Positions 17,948 through 27,334 of a stretch of 64,000 nt of DNA are shown here, in pieces. The position numbers were made by a program, and so were the translations under genes. The stretch comes from Roseiarcus sp963709655. Its GTDB lineage: Bacteria; Pseudomonadota; Alphaproteobacteria; Rhizobiales; Beijerinckiaceae. The notes beneath the pieces were generated by a model. That model saw only the letters and a program-made list of their open reading frames with translations. It was not told the DNA's origin and did not search any database. The DNA lies in assembly GCA_963709655.1 (NCBI GenBank), contig CAVPXF010000025.1:186001-250000 (forward strand), given 5' to 3'. Each line of letters opens with the position of its first letter. Position 1 is the first letter of the stretch.

Positions 17948-19168
17948 ATGAGTTCGGCTTTCCTCTCCCCATCGTTTGCCGCAGCGCTGCGCGACGGGAC
18001 CTGGCTCGACGCCAACAGGGCGCGGGCCTACGTCCGCATCCAGTTCGCGCTTGCGGTCCTGATCGGCGTCGCCTGGCTCGCCTCGAGCCCGGGCGGGCTC
18101 GACCCGCAAGGCCATCTCATCGGCACGGATTTCGTCAGCTTCTATACCGCCTCGCGGTTGGCGCTCGACGGCCATCCGGCTTTGGCCTGGGACATCGCCG
18201 CCCACTGGGCGGCCCAACGCGCGCTCGTCGGCTGGCCGGTGGACTATACGGCCTTCTTCTATCCGCCGCCTTACCTGTTGATCTGTTGGCCGCTGGCGCT
18301 CGCCCCCTATGGCTGGTCGCTCGCGATCTGGCTCGCCGCGACGGGCTCCGCCTGTTGGCTCGTCGTCCGGCGCCTATGTCCTCGCCTTGATCCGATCGCG
18401 TTTCTGGCGTTTCCCGCGGCGCTCATCACTTGCGCGCACGGGCAGAACGCTTTCCTGACCACGGCGATTTTCGGGGCCGGGCTTTTGGCGAGGGATCGCA
18501 GGCCGGTTCTCGCCGGTCTCATCCTCGGCCTGATGGCGGTGAAGCCGCAGCTTGTTCTGGCGCTGCCGTTCGCCCTCCTGTTCGCGCGCCGCTGGACGAC
18601 GATAGCGGCCGCGATCGTCAGCGCGCTTTCGGTCTCGGCGGTTTCCTGGCTCGCCTTCGGAGCGGACGCGTGGGGGAACTTCCTCGCCGACGCCCATTTT
18701 GCGCGGGCTGCGCTGGAACATCATCTCATTGGCGACGAAAAAATGCAGAGCCTTTTCGGCGCGGTTCGGTTGTTGGGAGGCTCAATTCCCTTCGCCTACG
18801 GTTTGCAGGCGGTCGGTGCAGCCGCGGCGGTTTCGGCGTTGTATGTCCTCCACCGACGGGCGTTTCGTTCGGCGGCGGAGCCCGCCGTCGTTGTCTGCGC
18901 GTGCCTCATCGCAAGCCCGTTCCTGCTGGATTACGACCTCATGCTTCTCGCCATTCCGCTCGCCTGGCTGACGGACCAGGGCTTGCGGTCAGGCTTTCGC
19001 CCCTTCGAGAAGACGGTCGCGCTTTGCGGCTACGGCGCGCCGCTGGTTTCCCGGACGATCGCCGGAACTTTCGGATTGCCGCTCGGCCCCGCCGTCATCG
19101 CGGCAATCCTAATCTGTGTCCTGCGCAGAGCGCTGCTGACCGAGCCCGTTTCAACGCCGCAACCGTGA
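17948..19168 (+). CDS. GT87 / DUF2029 family membrane glycosyltransferase-like protein
   Basis: A 406-residue integral membrane protein with about ten hydrophobic helices. The segment GTDFVSFYTASRLALDGHP carries the acidic residue of the first periplasmic loop expected in GT-C transferases. FFYPPPYLLICWPLALAPY and GLILGLMAVKPQLVLALP are classical DUF2029/GT87 signatures (KPQ motif). GT87 enzymes, first characterised in mycobacteria, transfer mannose from a polyprenyl-phosphate donor to glycolipids; family members in proteobacteria are mostly uncharacterised. It lies between the HD-GYP gene and two PEP-CTERM protein genes, so glycosylation of an exported protein or polysaccharide is possible but unproven. 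Confidence 0.85.
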   Translation: MSSAFLSPSFAAALRDGTWLDANRARAYVRIQFALAVLIGVAWLASSPGGLDPQGHLIGTDFVSFYTASRLALDGHPALAWDIAAHWAAQRALVGWPVDYTAFFYPPPYLLICWPLALAPYGWSLAIWLAATGSACWLVVRRLCPRLDPIAFLAFPAALITCAHGQNAFLTTAIFGAGLLARDRRPVLAGLILGLMAVKPQLVLALPFALLFARRWTTIAAAIVSALSVSAVSWLAFGADAWGNFLADAHFARAALEHHLIGDEKMQSLFGAVRLLGGSIPFAYGLQAVGAAAAVSALYVLHRRAFRSAAEPAVVVCACLIASPFLLDYDLMLLAIPLAWLTDQGLRSGFRPFEKTVALCGYGAPLVSRTIAGTFGLPLGPAVIAAILICVLRRALLTEPVSTPQP

Positions 19169-19347
19169 TCCCTCGAGGGCGAAGACGCCGCAAGGCCTGG
19201 CCTCCCGCAAAGTCCCTCCGCCGCCCTGAACGGGACCTCTGTCCTTTGGCCGATCGTGATCGGGAGCCAGCGGCCGCGAATCCGGCCGGCCGCCACACCC
19301 GTTAAATATGTTTGAACTTGTCCCTTGCCGCGCGCCTTCCATAAGTA

Positions 19348-19363
19348 GAGAACGCATGTTCTC
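19348..19363. promoter_or_regulatory. palindrome upstream of PEP-CTERM gene
   Basis: GAGAAC and GTTCTC flank a 4-base centre (GCAT), giving GAAC-N4-GTTC. It lies 125 bases upstream of the first PEP-CTERM gene. It resembles a LexA box of the Gram-positive type; the alphaproteobacterial LexA box is GTTC-N7-GTTC, so no regulator is assigned. Confidence 0.3.
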
Positions 19364-19487
19364 ATCGGTCTCGGCCTTGATCGGCCGCATCGAAAACGAA
19401 ATGACGGGCCTTGGAAGTCTACCATTACGGGATTTTGGTTGCCGTAACGTCTTCGGCCTGGAAGATTCTGTCCCGAAAGCGCCTTGG

Positions 19488-20204
19488 ATGAACAGAAAGG
19501 TCTCGATCGTCATCGCATTGCTCGTCGCCACGACTGTCGCGGGCGCCCTGACGGCGCCCGCTGAGGCCGCCCTGGTCAAGATCATCCATCTCGACTGCGC
19601 TCAGTGGCACGCCCGGCTGGCGCTGCTGGCCAAACGCAAGGCGCATCCACGCCCGCCCGGCGCCCACCACTTTGCCGGCCGCCGCCACCGCGTCCGGATC
19701 CACTTCGTCTGCGATTGCAAGGACGGGGCCGCCGACGACTCCGCTGTTGACGACCTCCCGGGAGACGGCGGGCCGGCGGGCGGCGCGCGCGACCCGTCGA
19801 CGTTCTCCGTCCTGGGGTCTTCGTCCGGTTCGTCGGCCGCATTCGGCTGGCCCGCCTTCTCGTCCGGCGCCGCTTTGGGAGCGGGCGCGGGAGGCTCGGA
19901 GCCGGACCTTGGACCCGGCGCCTCGCCCTCGCCAATCGCTTCCAATGGTTCGGACCCCCTTCCTCCCGGCGACGGGACCCCGTTCGATCCTGCAGACCCG
20001 CCTTCGCCGACGCCAACCCCTTTGGGTCCGTTTCCCCCGCTCGATCCGACGACGCCACCCATCGCCAGCAACGTACCGGAGCCCTCGACCTGGCTGCTCT
20101 TCGGGCTCGGCGCCGCCATCGTCCTCGCAATGAAGCGGCGGAGCGATGAACCAGGGCGTCTTGCGAGATCGTGCAGTTGGCGGCTATGGAGGAAACCGGC
20201 TTGA
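19488..20204 (+). CDS. PEP-CTERM sorting domain protein, Ser/Gly/Pro-rich
   Basis: A 238-residue exported protein. The signal peptide (KVSIVIALLVATTVAGALTA) is followed by a short basic, His-rich region, then a low-complexity Ser/Gly/Pro/Asp stretch. The C-terminus is a textbook PEP-CTERM signal: VPEPSTWLLFGLGAAIVLAMKRR, with the PEP motif, a single hydrophobic helix and a basic end (quoted: VPEPSTW, then AMKRR). Exosortase (XrtA/EpsH-type) recognises this signal and processes the protein at the membrane, usually in cells that make exopolysaccharide. I choose the ATG at 19488 because it gives a proper signal peptide; an upstream ATG at 19308 would bury it. The core has no recognised domain and may be an extended linker. 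No exosortase gene is in the window. Confidence 0.85.
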   Translation: MNRKVSIVIALLVATTVAGALTAPAEAALVKIIHLDCAQWHARLALLAKRKAHPRPPGAHHFAGRRHRVRIHFVCDCKDGAADDSAVDDLPGDGGPAGGARDPSTFSVLGSSSGSSAAFGWPAFSSGAALGAGAGGSEPDLGPGASPSPIASNGSDPLPPGDGTPFDPADPPSPTPTPLGPFPPLDPTTPPIASNVPEPSTWLLFGLGAAIVLAMKRRSDEPGRLARSCSWRLWRKPA

Positions 20205-20370
20205 CTGCCGCGCCCCCCCGTCGGTTCCAGTAGGGGCAGGAGCCGAGCCCTGCGCGGCGCCAGAGCATACGGGCTGCGAAGGCGTCGCGCTCCGATACGG
20301 CTCACGCCAGCTCAGGCCACAACTGCAGGGGCGCCGGTCGCTCCAGGCGCCCAATCTTGCATTTCCAATG

Positions 20371-20399
20371 TTGACATTATCAAAAGAATAGCTTCTATT
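20371..20399 (+). promoter_or_regulatory. candidate sigma-70 promoter for second PEP-CTERM gene
   Basis: TTGACA (20371-20376), a 17-base AT-rich spacer and TCTATT (20394-20399) lie 90 bases upstream of the PEP-CTERM start. The region 20365-20415 is strikingly AT-rich for this genome. The -35 is perfect; the -10 is weak (3 of 6). Confidence 0.5.
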
Positions 20400-20488
20400 T
20401 TATTAGATTAGTTATGGCTTCTGGTGAGGCGAACCGGCCTGGACGGTTTTGTCGACTGCGCACGTCAGACAGATTCAAGGGGAAATCG

Positions 20489-21079
20489 ATGAACATCCGG
20501 GGAGTTTTGATGGGCGCGGCGCTCGCCGCGACAATGGGGTCGGCGCCGGCCATCGCGACAGAATACTTGACGAACGGCGGCTTCGAAACCGGTGGCTTTA
20601 CCGGGTGGACGCCGGGTGGAAATTTCGAGTTCACGGAGGTCGATCTCAGCGGGACCATCTTCAGCGCTCAGGCCGGCAACTACTATGTCGACGCGGGGCC
20701 GATCGGTTCGGACGGCACTCTCAGCCAGACATTTAAGGATGTCGCTGGCCAGACCCTCGATGTGAGCGGCTGGGTGATCGGCGACGGGTCCTACCCCAGC
20801 GACGTCAATTTCAACTTCGACGTCACGACCTACGTGTCCATCGAACCGGTCCCGCTTCAGGGGTGGACGGAATATTCGTTCACCGTCACGGCGACCGGAA
20901 AGGACACGTTCACGGTCGGCTTCCGCGACGATCCGTCCTACGTCGGTCTCGACAGCTTCTCGGTCAGCACCAGCGCAGTTCCGGAAGCTTCGACCTGGGC
21001 GATGATGCTCGCGGGCTTCGCCGGCCTCGGCTTCGCGGGTTTCCGCAGCACGCGGAAGCCCGCCGCATTCGACGCGTAA
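20489..21079 (+). CDS. PEP-CTERM sorting domain protein with beta-sandwich core
   Basis: A 196-residue exported protein. The signal peptide (GVLMGAALAATMGSAPAIA) leads into LTNGGFETGGFTGWTPGG, the start of a carbohydrate-binding-like beta-sandwich common in PEP-CTERM proteins, ending DPSYVGLDSFSVS. The C-terminal sorting signal is VPEASTWAMMLAGFAGLGF followed by RSTRK; WAMM and the GFAGLG helix are standard for this family. AAGGGGAAATCG precedes the ATG at 20489, which fixes the start. Processing by an exosortase encoded elsewhere is expected, with export to the surface or matrix, possibly binding exopolysaccharide. A strong terminator follows the stop codon. Confidence 0.9.
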   Translation: MNIRGVLMGAALAATMGSAPAIATEYLTNGGFETGGFTGWTPGGNFEFTEVDLSGTIFSAQAGNYYVDAGPIGSDGTLSQTFKDVAGQTLDVSGWVIGDGSYPSDVNFNFDVTTYVSIEPVPLQGWTEYSFTVTATGKDTFTVGFRDDPSYVGLDSFSVSTSAVPEASTWAMMLAGFAGLGFAGFRSTRKPAAFDA

Positions 21080-21105
21080 TCCTCACGGCGCTTGACGATG
21101 TTGGG

Positions 21106-21131
21106 GGCCGCCGTCGGGCGGCCTCTTTTTT
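21106..21131 (+). terminator. rho-independent terminator after PEP-CTERM gene
   Basis: The stem GGCCGCC (21106-21112) and GGCGGCC (21117-21123) closes a GTCG loop and is followed by TCTTTTTTT. This is a strong intrinsic terminator on the plus strand, 26 bases after the stop codon and before the convergent boxB gene. Confidence 0.9.
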
Positions 21132-21173
21132 TGTCTGTTTCAAGGACCGGCTGGACGCCGCGGCGCGTCCGGA

Positions 21174-22664
21174 TCAGGCGATCTTCACATATTCGAAGTC
21201 GCCCGTCTGGCTGTTGATGCCGACGCGCGGCGGGGCGATCCAGCTCGCGTACTGGCCGGGCTCGCGGCAGGCAACCATCAGCGAATCGATGAACGTCATG
21301 TCGGCGTCGTTCGGCAGCCACGCGCCGCTCTGAGCCTGCCACTCATCCTCGCTGAGCACATCGCCGGCAGGACTGATGCGCTTGCCGCCGAACTCGCCGA
21401 TCCTGCGGTTGAAGCCCTTGTGCGGCTGGGCGAACCGGAAGGCGATCCCCGCCTTCTCGATCACCTTGTTCCAGCGGTCGAGGCCGCCCTGGCAGTCCTT
21501 GATGTAGTCGTCGAGCAGGCGGGCGTTGATCGCGCGCAGCGCCGGAACCTCATCCACGACGATCCGACCGTCCACGACCCGCTCGACCGGATAGGTCGCG
21601 TCGGCGAGCGCGTGGTCGTCCTTGAGGTTCGCCTCGTTGAAGCGGCCCTTCAAGCCCGCGCTGAACGCCTCGGCGGCATTGCTGGAAATCTCCCCGCCGA
21701 ACAGGTCGCGCGTGACCGACATGTGGAAATTGGCCTTCCGCTGCAAGAGCGGCAGGTCGACCACGCCGAGCTTGCGGATCGCCTCGACCTCGTTCGGGTC
21801 CTTGATCCCGGCTTTGTTCATGGCCGCGCAGGTCGCCTCGATCGTCCGCTGGACGCCGGTCTCGCCGACGAACATGTGATGCGCCTCTTCGGTCAGCATG
21901 AAGCGGCAGGTGCGCGACAGCGGATCGAAGCCGCTCTCGGCCAGCGCGGCGAGCTGCATCTTGCCGTCGCGGTCGGTGAAGTAGGTGAACATGAAGAAGC
22001 TCAGCCAGTCGGGCGTGCGCTCGTTGAAGGCGCCGAGGATGCGCGGATTGTCCGCCTCGCCGCTGCGGCGTTCGAGCAGGGCCTCAGCCTCCTCGCGGCC
22101 GTCCTTGCCGAAATACTTGACCAGGAGATAGACGATCGCCCAGAGGTGGCGGCCCTCCTCGACATTGACCTGGAAGAGGTTGCGCATGTCATAGAGGCTC
22201 GGCGCGGTCGCGCCGAGATAGCGCTGCTGCTCGACGGAAGCGGGCTCGGTGTCGCCCTGGACGACGAGCAGGCGGCGCAGCGTCGCGCGATATTCGCCCG
22301 GAACCTCTTGCCAGGCGGGCTCGCCCTTGTGACGGCCGAAGGGAATGGTCCGGCCCTCGACCTTGGGCGCGAGCAGCACGCCCCAGCGGTATTCCGGCAT
22401 CTTGACGTAGCCGAACTTGGCCCAGCCGGCCGGATCGACGCCGACGGCGGTGCGCAGATAGACCTCGGACGTCTGGAAGCCCTCCGGCCCCATGTCGTTC
22501 CACCAGTCGAGATATTTGGGCCGCCAGGTCTCGAGGGCGCGCTGAAGCTGCTTGTCCGACGCGAGCGCGACATTGTTCGGGATTTGGCCGTCGGTGTCGA
22601 TCTCGACGAAATGATCGCCGCGGACCGATTCCGGCGATTCGGTCAGGGTGTCGGTGGAGCTCAT
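21174..22664 (-). CDS. boxB: benzoyl-CoA 2,3-epoxidase, oxygenase component BoxB
   Basis: A 496-residue protein, the usual length of BoxB. It is the class I diiron subunit that, with BoxA, oxygenates benzoyl-CoA to the 2,3-epoxide in the aerobic box pathway. Diiron ligand motifs are visible as NVEEGRHLW (near 168-176) and LTEEAHHMFVGE (257-268), both E-x2-H types. Other blocks typical of BoxB are YVKMPEYRWGVLLAP and HMFVGETGVQRT. The ATG at 22664 has AAGGGAAGGAAAC upstream; the longer frame to 22751 has no support. BoxB has its own promoter with TGCA operator sites, separated by 141 bases from the maoC-like gene. Confidence 0.97.
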   Translation of the reverse strand: MSSTDTLTESPESVRGDHFVEIDTDGQIPNNVALASDKQLQRALETWRPKYLDWWNDMGPEGFQTSEVYLRTAVGVDPAGWAKFGYVKMPEYRWGVLLAPKVEGRTIPFGRHKGEPAWQEVPGEYRATLRRLLVVQGDTEPASVEQQRYLGATAPSLYDMRNLFQVNVEEGRHLWAIVYLLVKYFGKDGREEAEALLERRSGEADNPRILGAFNERTPDWLSFFMFTYFTDRDGKMQLAALAESGFDPLSRTCRFMLTEEAHHMFVGETGVQRTIEATCAAMNKAGIKDPNEVEAIRKLGVVDLPLLQRKANFHMSVTRDLFGGEISSNAAEAFSAGLKGRFNEANLKDDHALADATYPVERVVDGRIVVDEVPALRAINARLLDDYIKDCQGGLDRWNKVIEKAGIAFRFAQPHKGFNRRIGEFGGKRISPAGDVLSEDEWQAQSGAWLPNDADMTFIDSLMVACREPGQYASWIAPPRVGINSQTGDFEYVKIA

Positions 22665-22710
22665 GTTTCCTTCCCTTCCGGCAGCGCGCACGAGCGCGGT
22701 TTTAACGCGA

Positions 22711-22812
22711 TGAGTACCACTATGGTGCAGTTTTGTCAAGTGCATCTGCATTTTTTTGCATAAAGTTTACGAATGACGTAGGATCCTAGCTCCATGTGTG
22801 CATTATTATGCA
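22711..22812 (-). promoter_or_regulatory. boxB promoter with TGCA-N6-TGCA operator sites
   Basis: On the minus strand, TTGACA (22739-22734) and TACTCA (22716-22711) are spaced by 17 bases. TGCA half-sites surround it at 22726, 22741, 22747 and 22757; 22747-22760 is TGCA-N6-TGCA, immediately upstream of the -35. A second TGCA-N6-TGCA at 22799-22812 covers the two stop codons of the maoC-like gene. Such spaced TGCA half-sites are what I recall for BzdR/BoxR family operators, so BoxR control is likely. Confidence 0.65.
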
Positions 22813-23258
22813 TCATCCGCGCGAGAACTCAGGCCGAATAAGCTCGTCGCCTCGGATTCGAGCACCTCCTGGCCGCGCTGGTTGAAGAGCCGCCACCGCC
22901 ACCGCATGATCCCGAGGTTTGGCTTGCTCGTTGAGCGTCGCTTTTCCAGCACCTCGGCGCGCAGGGTAAGGCTGTCGCCGGGGCGGACCGGGTTCAGCCA
23001 TTTGATGGAGGCGACGCCCGGCGACCCGACCGTGTCGGACCCCGCGAGCACGGCGTCGACCGAGAGCCGCATCGCGATCGAGCAGGTGTGCCAGCCGCTT
23101 GCGATCAAGCCGCCGTAAGGCCCGTGAGCGGCCTTCTCGGGGTCGACATGGAACCATTGCGGATCATAGGCCGCGGCGAACCGCAGGATTTCATCCTCCT
23201 CGACTCGACGGGGCCCCGCCTCGATGACCTGGCCCACATGGAAATCGGCAAACTTCAT
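22806..23258 (-). CDS. MaoC-type (R)-enoyl-CoA hydratase-like protein in box operon
   Basis: A 150-residue single hot-dog domain protein. KFADFHVGQVIEAGPRRVEEDEILRFAAAYDPQWFHVDPEKA is the MaoC hydratase motif region with the catalytic Asp and His (quoted pieces: FAAAYDPQ, WFHVDP), followed by GLIASGWHT. These enzymes hydrate enoyl-CoA or dehydrate hydroxyacyl-CoA. The ATG at 23258 has GGAGGACAG directly upstream. It lies between boxA and boxB, which is not the order I know from characterised box loci; it may act on 3,4-didehydroadipyl-CoA-type intermediates or on the reactive epoxide, but this is inference. Its stop codons overlap a TGCA-N6-TGCA site. Confidence 0.88.
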   Translation of the reverse strand: MKFADFHVGQVIEAGPRRVEEDEILRFAAAYDPQWFHVDPEKAAHGPYGGLIASGWHTCSIAMRLSVDAVLAGSDTVGSPGVASIKWLNPVRPGDSLTLRAEVLEKRRSTSKPNLGIMRWRWRLFNQRGQEVLESEATSLFGLSSRADDA

Positions 23259-23284
23259 CTGTCCTCCCAACTCTGTCTCCGCGC

Positions 23285-23334
23285 TCTGTAGCCGCGCTCG
23301 CTGAGCGCGGCGCGCGGTCAGCGACCGCGCCTAG
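23285..23334. repeat. CTGTAG-ended palindromic element (copy 1)
   Basis: CTGTAGCCGCGCTCGCTGAG and the following inverted copy of a GGTCAGCGACCGCG core form a double hairpin in the gap between maoC and boxA. It belongs to the family found again at 30414, 36859, 56542, 56612 and 58647. Confidence 0.75.
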
Positions 23335-23357
23335 AGAAGCGCGCCGCCCGAACCGCT

Positions 23358-24632
23358 TCAATAGGTCTCCAGGTGCAGCCGGCCGTCGCGCTTGAGCGCC
23401 GGCCCGACAGCGGCCCAGTCGAGGCCGCCCGCTTGCGCGGCGTCGCGAAGCGCCAGCACGACCCCCTCCTCCATCGCCTTGAGCCCGCAGACATAGAAGA
23501 AGGCGTTGGGGTCGGCGATCAACGGCGCGAGATCGGCCGCGCGCTCGCGCATCAGGTCCTGCACGTAGCGCTTGGGCTGGCCCGGCGTCCGGCTGAAGGC
23601 GAAATTGATGTCGATGAAGTCCCTTGGCAGGTTGCCGAGCGGGCCGAAGTACGGCAGCTCCTCCTTGGTGCGCGCGCCGAAGAACAGCATCAGCTTGCCG
23701 CCCTCGAACTTGCCCGACTTGCGCAAGCGCCGCCGCCACTCCGTCATCGCCCGCATCGGCGCGCTGCCGGTGCCGGTGCAGATCATCACGATCGCGCTCC
23801 TTGGATGGTTCGGCATCAGGAAGCTCGTCCCGAAGGGACCGGTGACGTTGACCCTGTCGCCGACCTCGAGGTCGCAGAGGTAGTTGCTGGCGAGCCCACG
23901 CACCGGGCGGCCCTGGTGGTCCTCGAGCACCCGCTTCACCGTGAGCGAGACGTTGTTGTAGCCGGGCCGCTCGCCGTTGCGCGGGCTCGCGACCGAATAT
24001 TGGCGGGGAAGATGCGGGCGCCCGGCGGCGTCGAGCCCCGGCGGGACGATGCCGATCGACTGGCCCTCGAGCACCGGAAACGGCATGGCGCCGAAATCGA
24101 GCACGATATGGTGGGTATCGTAGTCCCGGCCGACCTCCGTCACCCGCACGTTGCCGACGACGGTCGCGGTGACGAATTTCTCCGCCGCGCGCGGCCCGTA
24201 GAGATTGGCGTAAGGGTGCGCGGCCGACCACGGCGGAATGACGGCGCCATAGTCGGCGGTCGTGAATACGCCCTCGCCTGCCGGCCCGGCGGCCGGCGCC
24301 GGCGCGCTTTCCGCGGGACAATCGAGGGTGGAGACGCCGGCGGCGGCGAGGTCTTCGGCCGTCAGCTCCGCCGGCAGCGCGTCCCAGCCGAACTGCGCCT
24401 CGACGCTATAGGCGGCGGCGCGCGGCACGACCCGCCAATTGTCGATGCTGCCGGTCGGACAAGGGGGGATGCAGGCCATGCAGAGGTTGCAGACCGCGGC
24501 ATTCACCACATAGTTGCGCTCGTCGTGCGCAATCGCGCCGACCGGGCAGGTCGCCTCGCAGGTGTTGCAGCGGATGCAGATTTCCGGGTCGATCAGGTGC
24601 TGCCGGATGACCGAGGCGTCGACGTGTTCCAA
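23358..24632 (-). CDS. boxA: benzoyl-CoA 2,3-epoxidase, reductase component BoxA
   Basis: A 424-residue NADPH-dependent iron-sulfur flavoprotein that feeds electrons to BoxB. Residues 19-30 are CIRCNTCEATCP and 48-59 CNLCMACIPPCP, two [4Fe-4S] clusters. The C-terminal half is a ferredoxin-NADP reductase: PRQYSVASP binds FAD, CTGTGSAPMRAM binds the nucleotide, and FYVCGLKAMEEGV is the terminal NADPH motif. The normal start seems to be the TTG at 24632, with GGAGG 7 bases upstream, as the known BoxA sequence begins shortly before IRQHLIDPEIC; the upstream extension is not conserved. In the operon with boxC upstream and maoC downstream. Confidence 0.96.
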   Translation of the reverse strand: MEHVDASVIRQHLIDPEICIRCNTCEATCPVGAIAHDERNYVVNAAVCNLCMACIPPCPTGSIDNWRVVPRAAAYSVEAQFGWDALPAELTAEDLAAAGVSTLDCPAESAPAPAAGPAGEGVFTTADYGAVIPPWSAAHPYANLYGPRAAEKFVTATVVGNVRVTEVGRDYDTHHIVLDFGAMPFPVLEGQSIGIVPPGLDAAGRPHLPRQYSVASPRNGERPGYNNVSLTVKRVLEDHQGRPVRGLASNYLCDLEVGDRVNVTGPFGTSFLMPNHPRSAIVMICTGTGSAPMRAMTEWRRRLRKSGKFEGGKLMLFFGARTKEELPYFGPLGNLPRDFIDINFAFSRTPGQPKRYVQDLMRERAADLAPLIADPNAFFYVCGLKAMEEGVVLALRDAAQAGGLDWAAVGPALKRDGRLHLETY

Positions 24633-24843
24633 TGTGCCTCCTCCTCTTCCGAGAGCGGCGAGCCGCCGCCCGCTCCCGCCAGAGCGAGATGAAACCAGGT
24701 CGCGCCAGCGAACCCTCACCCTGCGGCCTCCGGCCGCTTCCCTCTCCCGATGGGAGAGGGCGCGCCCTTCCCCCTCGGGGGGAAGGTGGCCTGAAGGGCC
24801 GGATGAGGGCCTTCGGCGCGATCCGATCCCAATTCATCGCACC
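24633..24843. repeat. intergenic repeats between boxC and boxA
   Basis: The spacer contains CCCTCTCCCGATGGGAGAGG (a perfect stem of 9 bp) followed by AAGGTGGCCTGAAGGGCCGG, the same units as found at 14100-14150, 31060-31170 and 58995-59035. These are dispersed hairpin elements and are transcribed inside the box operon. No gene is visible. Confidence 0.6.
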
Positions 24844-26502
<1,659 letters not shown>

Positions 26503-26546
26503 GCGGCGCTCCTCGATAGGCAGTTTAGTGCATTTCCAGAACTCCG

Positions 26547-26575
26547 ATTATAATGCATTATGATGCCCATAGCAA
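26547..26575 (-). promoter_or_regulatory. boxC promoter with embedded BoxR-type operator
   Basis: On the minus strand TTGCTA (26575-26570) and a perfect TATAAT (26552-26547) are spaced by 17 bases. The spacer contains GGCATCATAATGCA, i.e. GGCA-N6-TGCA (26554-26567), and another TGCA lies at 26529-26532 near the transcript start. Repression by steric exclusion until benzoyl-CoA binds BoxR is the natural model. Confidence 0.7.
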
Positions 26576-26624
26576 GAACCAAAGGCCGATTGACAACTTC
26601 CGTACGGCTCCGTACAGAAGAGGC

Positions 26625-26903
26625 ATGACCAAGATCGACGAGAGCCCGGCCAAAGGCGCAGAGGAAGCGCGGAGCACGCTGCCTGCCATCCTCGATCGCG
26701 CCGAGCGTGGGACGTCCACAGTCATCAGCAGGCATGGCCGGCCTGTGGCTGCAGTTGTGCCGATCGAACTCTACGAGGCGATTCAGCGGACTAGGCAACC
26801 CAGGCGGCGCTCTCTTCTTTCGCTCGCCGGGTCCGGCGCCGGCCTGTGGGGGGAGGACAGCTCGCGCACGATTCGTGAGATGCGGGACGAATGGACCCGC
26901 TGA
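26625..26903 (+). CDS. Phd/YefM-type antitoxin
   Basis: A 92-residue antitoxin. EEARSTLPAILDRAERGTSTVISRHGRPVAAVVPIELYEAI is the Phd/YefM DNA-binding domain (quoted: STLPAILDRAERG, SRHGRPVAAVVP). The C-terminal tail GLWGEDSSRTIREMRDEW would wrap the toxin. Start at ATG 26625, with AGAAGAG upstream. The last codons overlap the PIN-domain toxin gene by 13 bases, so translation is coupled. CCGTAC repeated 4 bases apart at 26600-26615 is a possible autoregulation site. The pair sits between divergent boxC and boxR and is probably a mobile stabilisation module. Confidence 0.88.
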   Translation: MTKIDESPAKGAEEARSTLPAILDRAERGTSTVISRHGRPVAAVVPIELYEAIQRTRQPRRRSLLSLAGSGAGLWGEDSSRTIREMRDEWTR

Positions 26904-27328
26904 ACCTCGAGGGCTTGCCCGCCAACGCCTTGGTCCTGGTTGACACCGCGCCAATTATCTACGTGCTCGAAGGCCATCCCCAGTTCGCCCAACGGTTCAG
27001 GCCGCTATTCGAGGCCTACGAGGCCGGAGCTTTGCAATTGGCGGTGACGACCGTCACGATCGCCGAGGTTCTGACCGGCCCGGAGCAGGCCCAGGACCAG
27101 GCCCTCGCCGAAAAGTACCGCGAGGTTTTCAACTCGTGGAACGTGGTTGCGCTCGACTTCGACATCGCGCGCCGCGCGGCGGAACTCCGGGCCATGTATC
27201 GATTGAAGCTGCCCGACGCCGTCCAGGCCGCGAGCGCGCTCGCCATCAACGCGGACGCCCTGGTGACTCACGATCGGGACTTCTCCCGTCTCGCATCGCA
27301 GCTCCCGTCGATGCGAATCCTGTGTTGA
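26891..27328 (+). CDS. PIN-domain toxin (VapC type)
   Basis: A 145-residue ribonuclease of the PIN fold. The acidic active-site residues are visible in LVDTAPIIYVLEG (Asp at about 18), VTIAEVLTG (Glu), LKLPDAVQAASAL (Asp) and LVTHDRDFSRL (Asp, Asp). VapC toxins cut tRNA or rRNA when the antitoxin is degraded. It overlaps the Phd-type antitoxin gene by 13 bases. The toxin ends 6 bases before the convergent boxR stop. Confidence 0.9.
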   Translation: MDPLNLEGLPANALVLVDTAPIIYVLEGHPQFAQRFRPLFEAYEAGALQLAVTTVTIAEVLTGPEQAQDQALAEKYREVFNSWNVVALDFDIARRAAELRAMYRLKLPDAVQAASALAINADALVTHDRDFSRLASQLPSMRILC

Positions 27329-27334
27329 GGGCGA

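Noticed and set aside
19348..19363. LexA box
   Set aside because: The spacing (GAAC-N4-GTTC) is not the alphaproteobacterial LexA consensus and no SOS gene is near; kept only as an unassigned palindrome.
26590..26618. TTGACA-N17-TACAGA promoter for the antitoxin
   Set aside because: The transcript would start at the ATG itself, making it leaderless although a ribosome binding site is present; I did not list it as a firm promoter.
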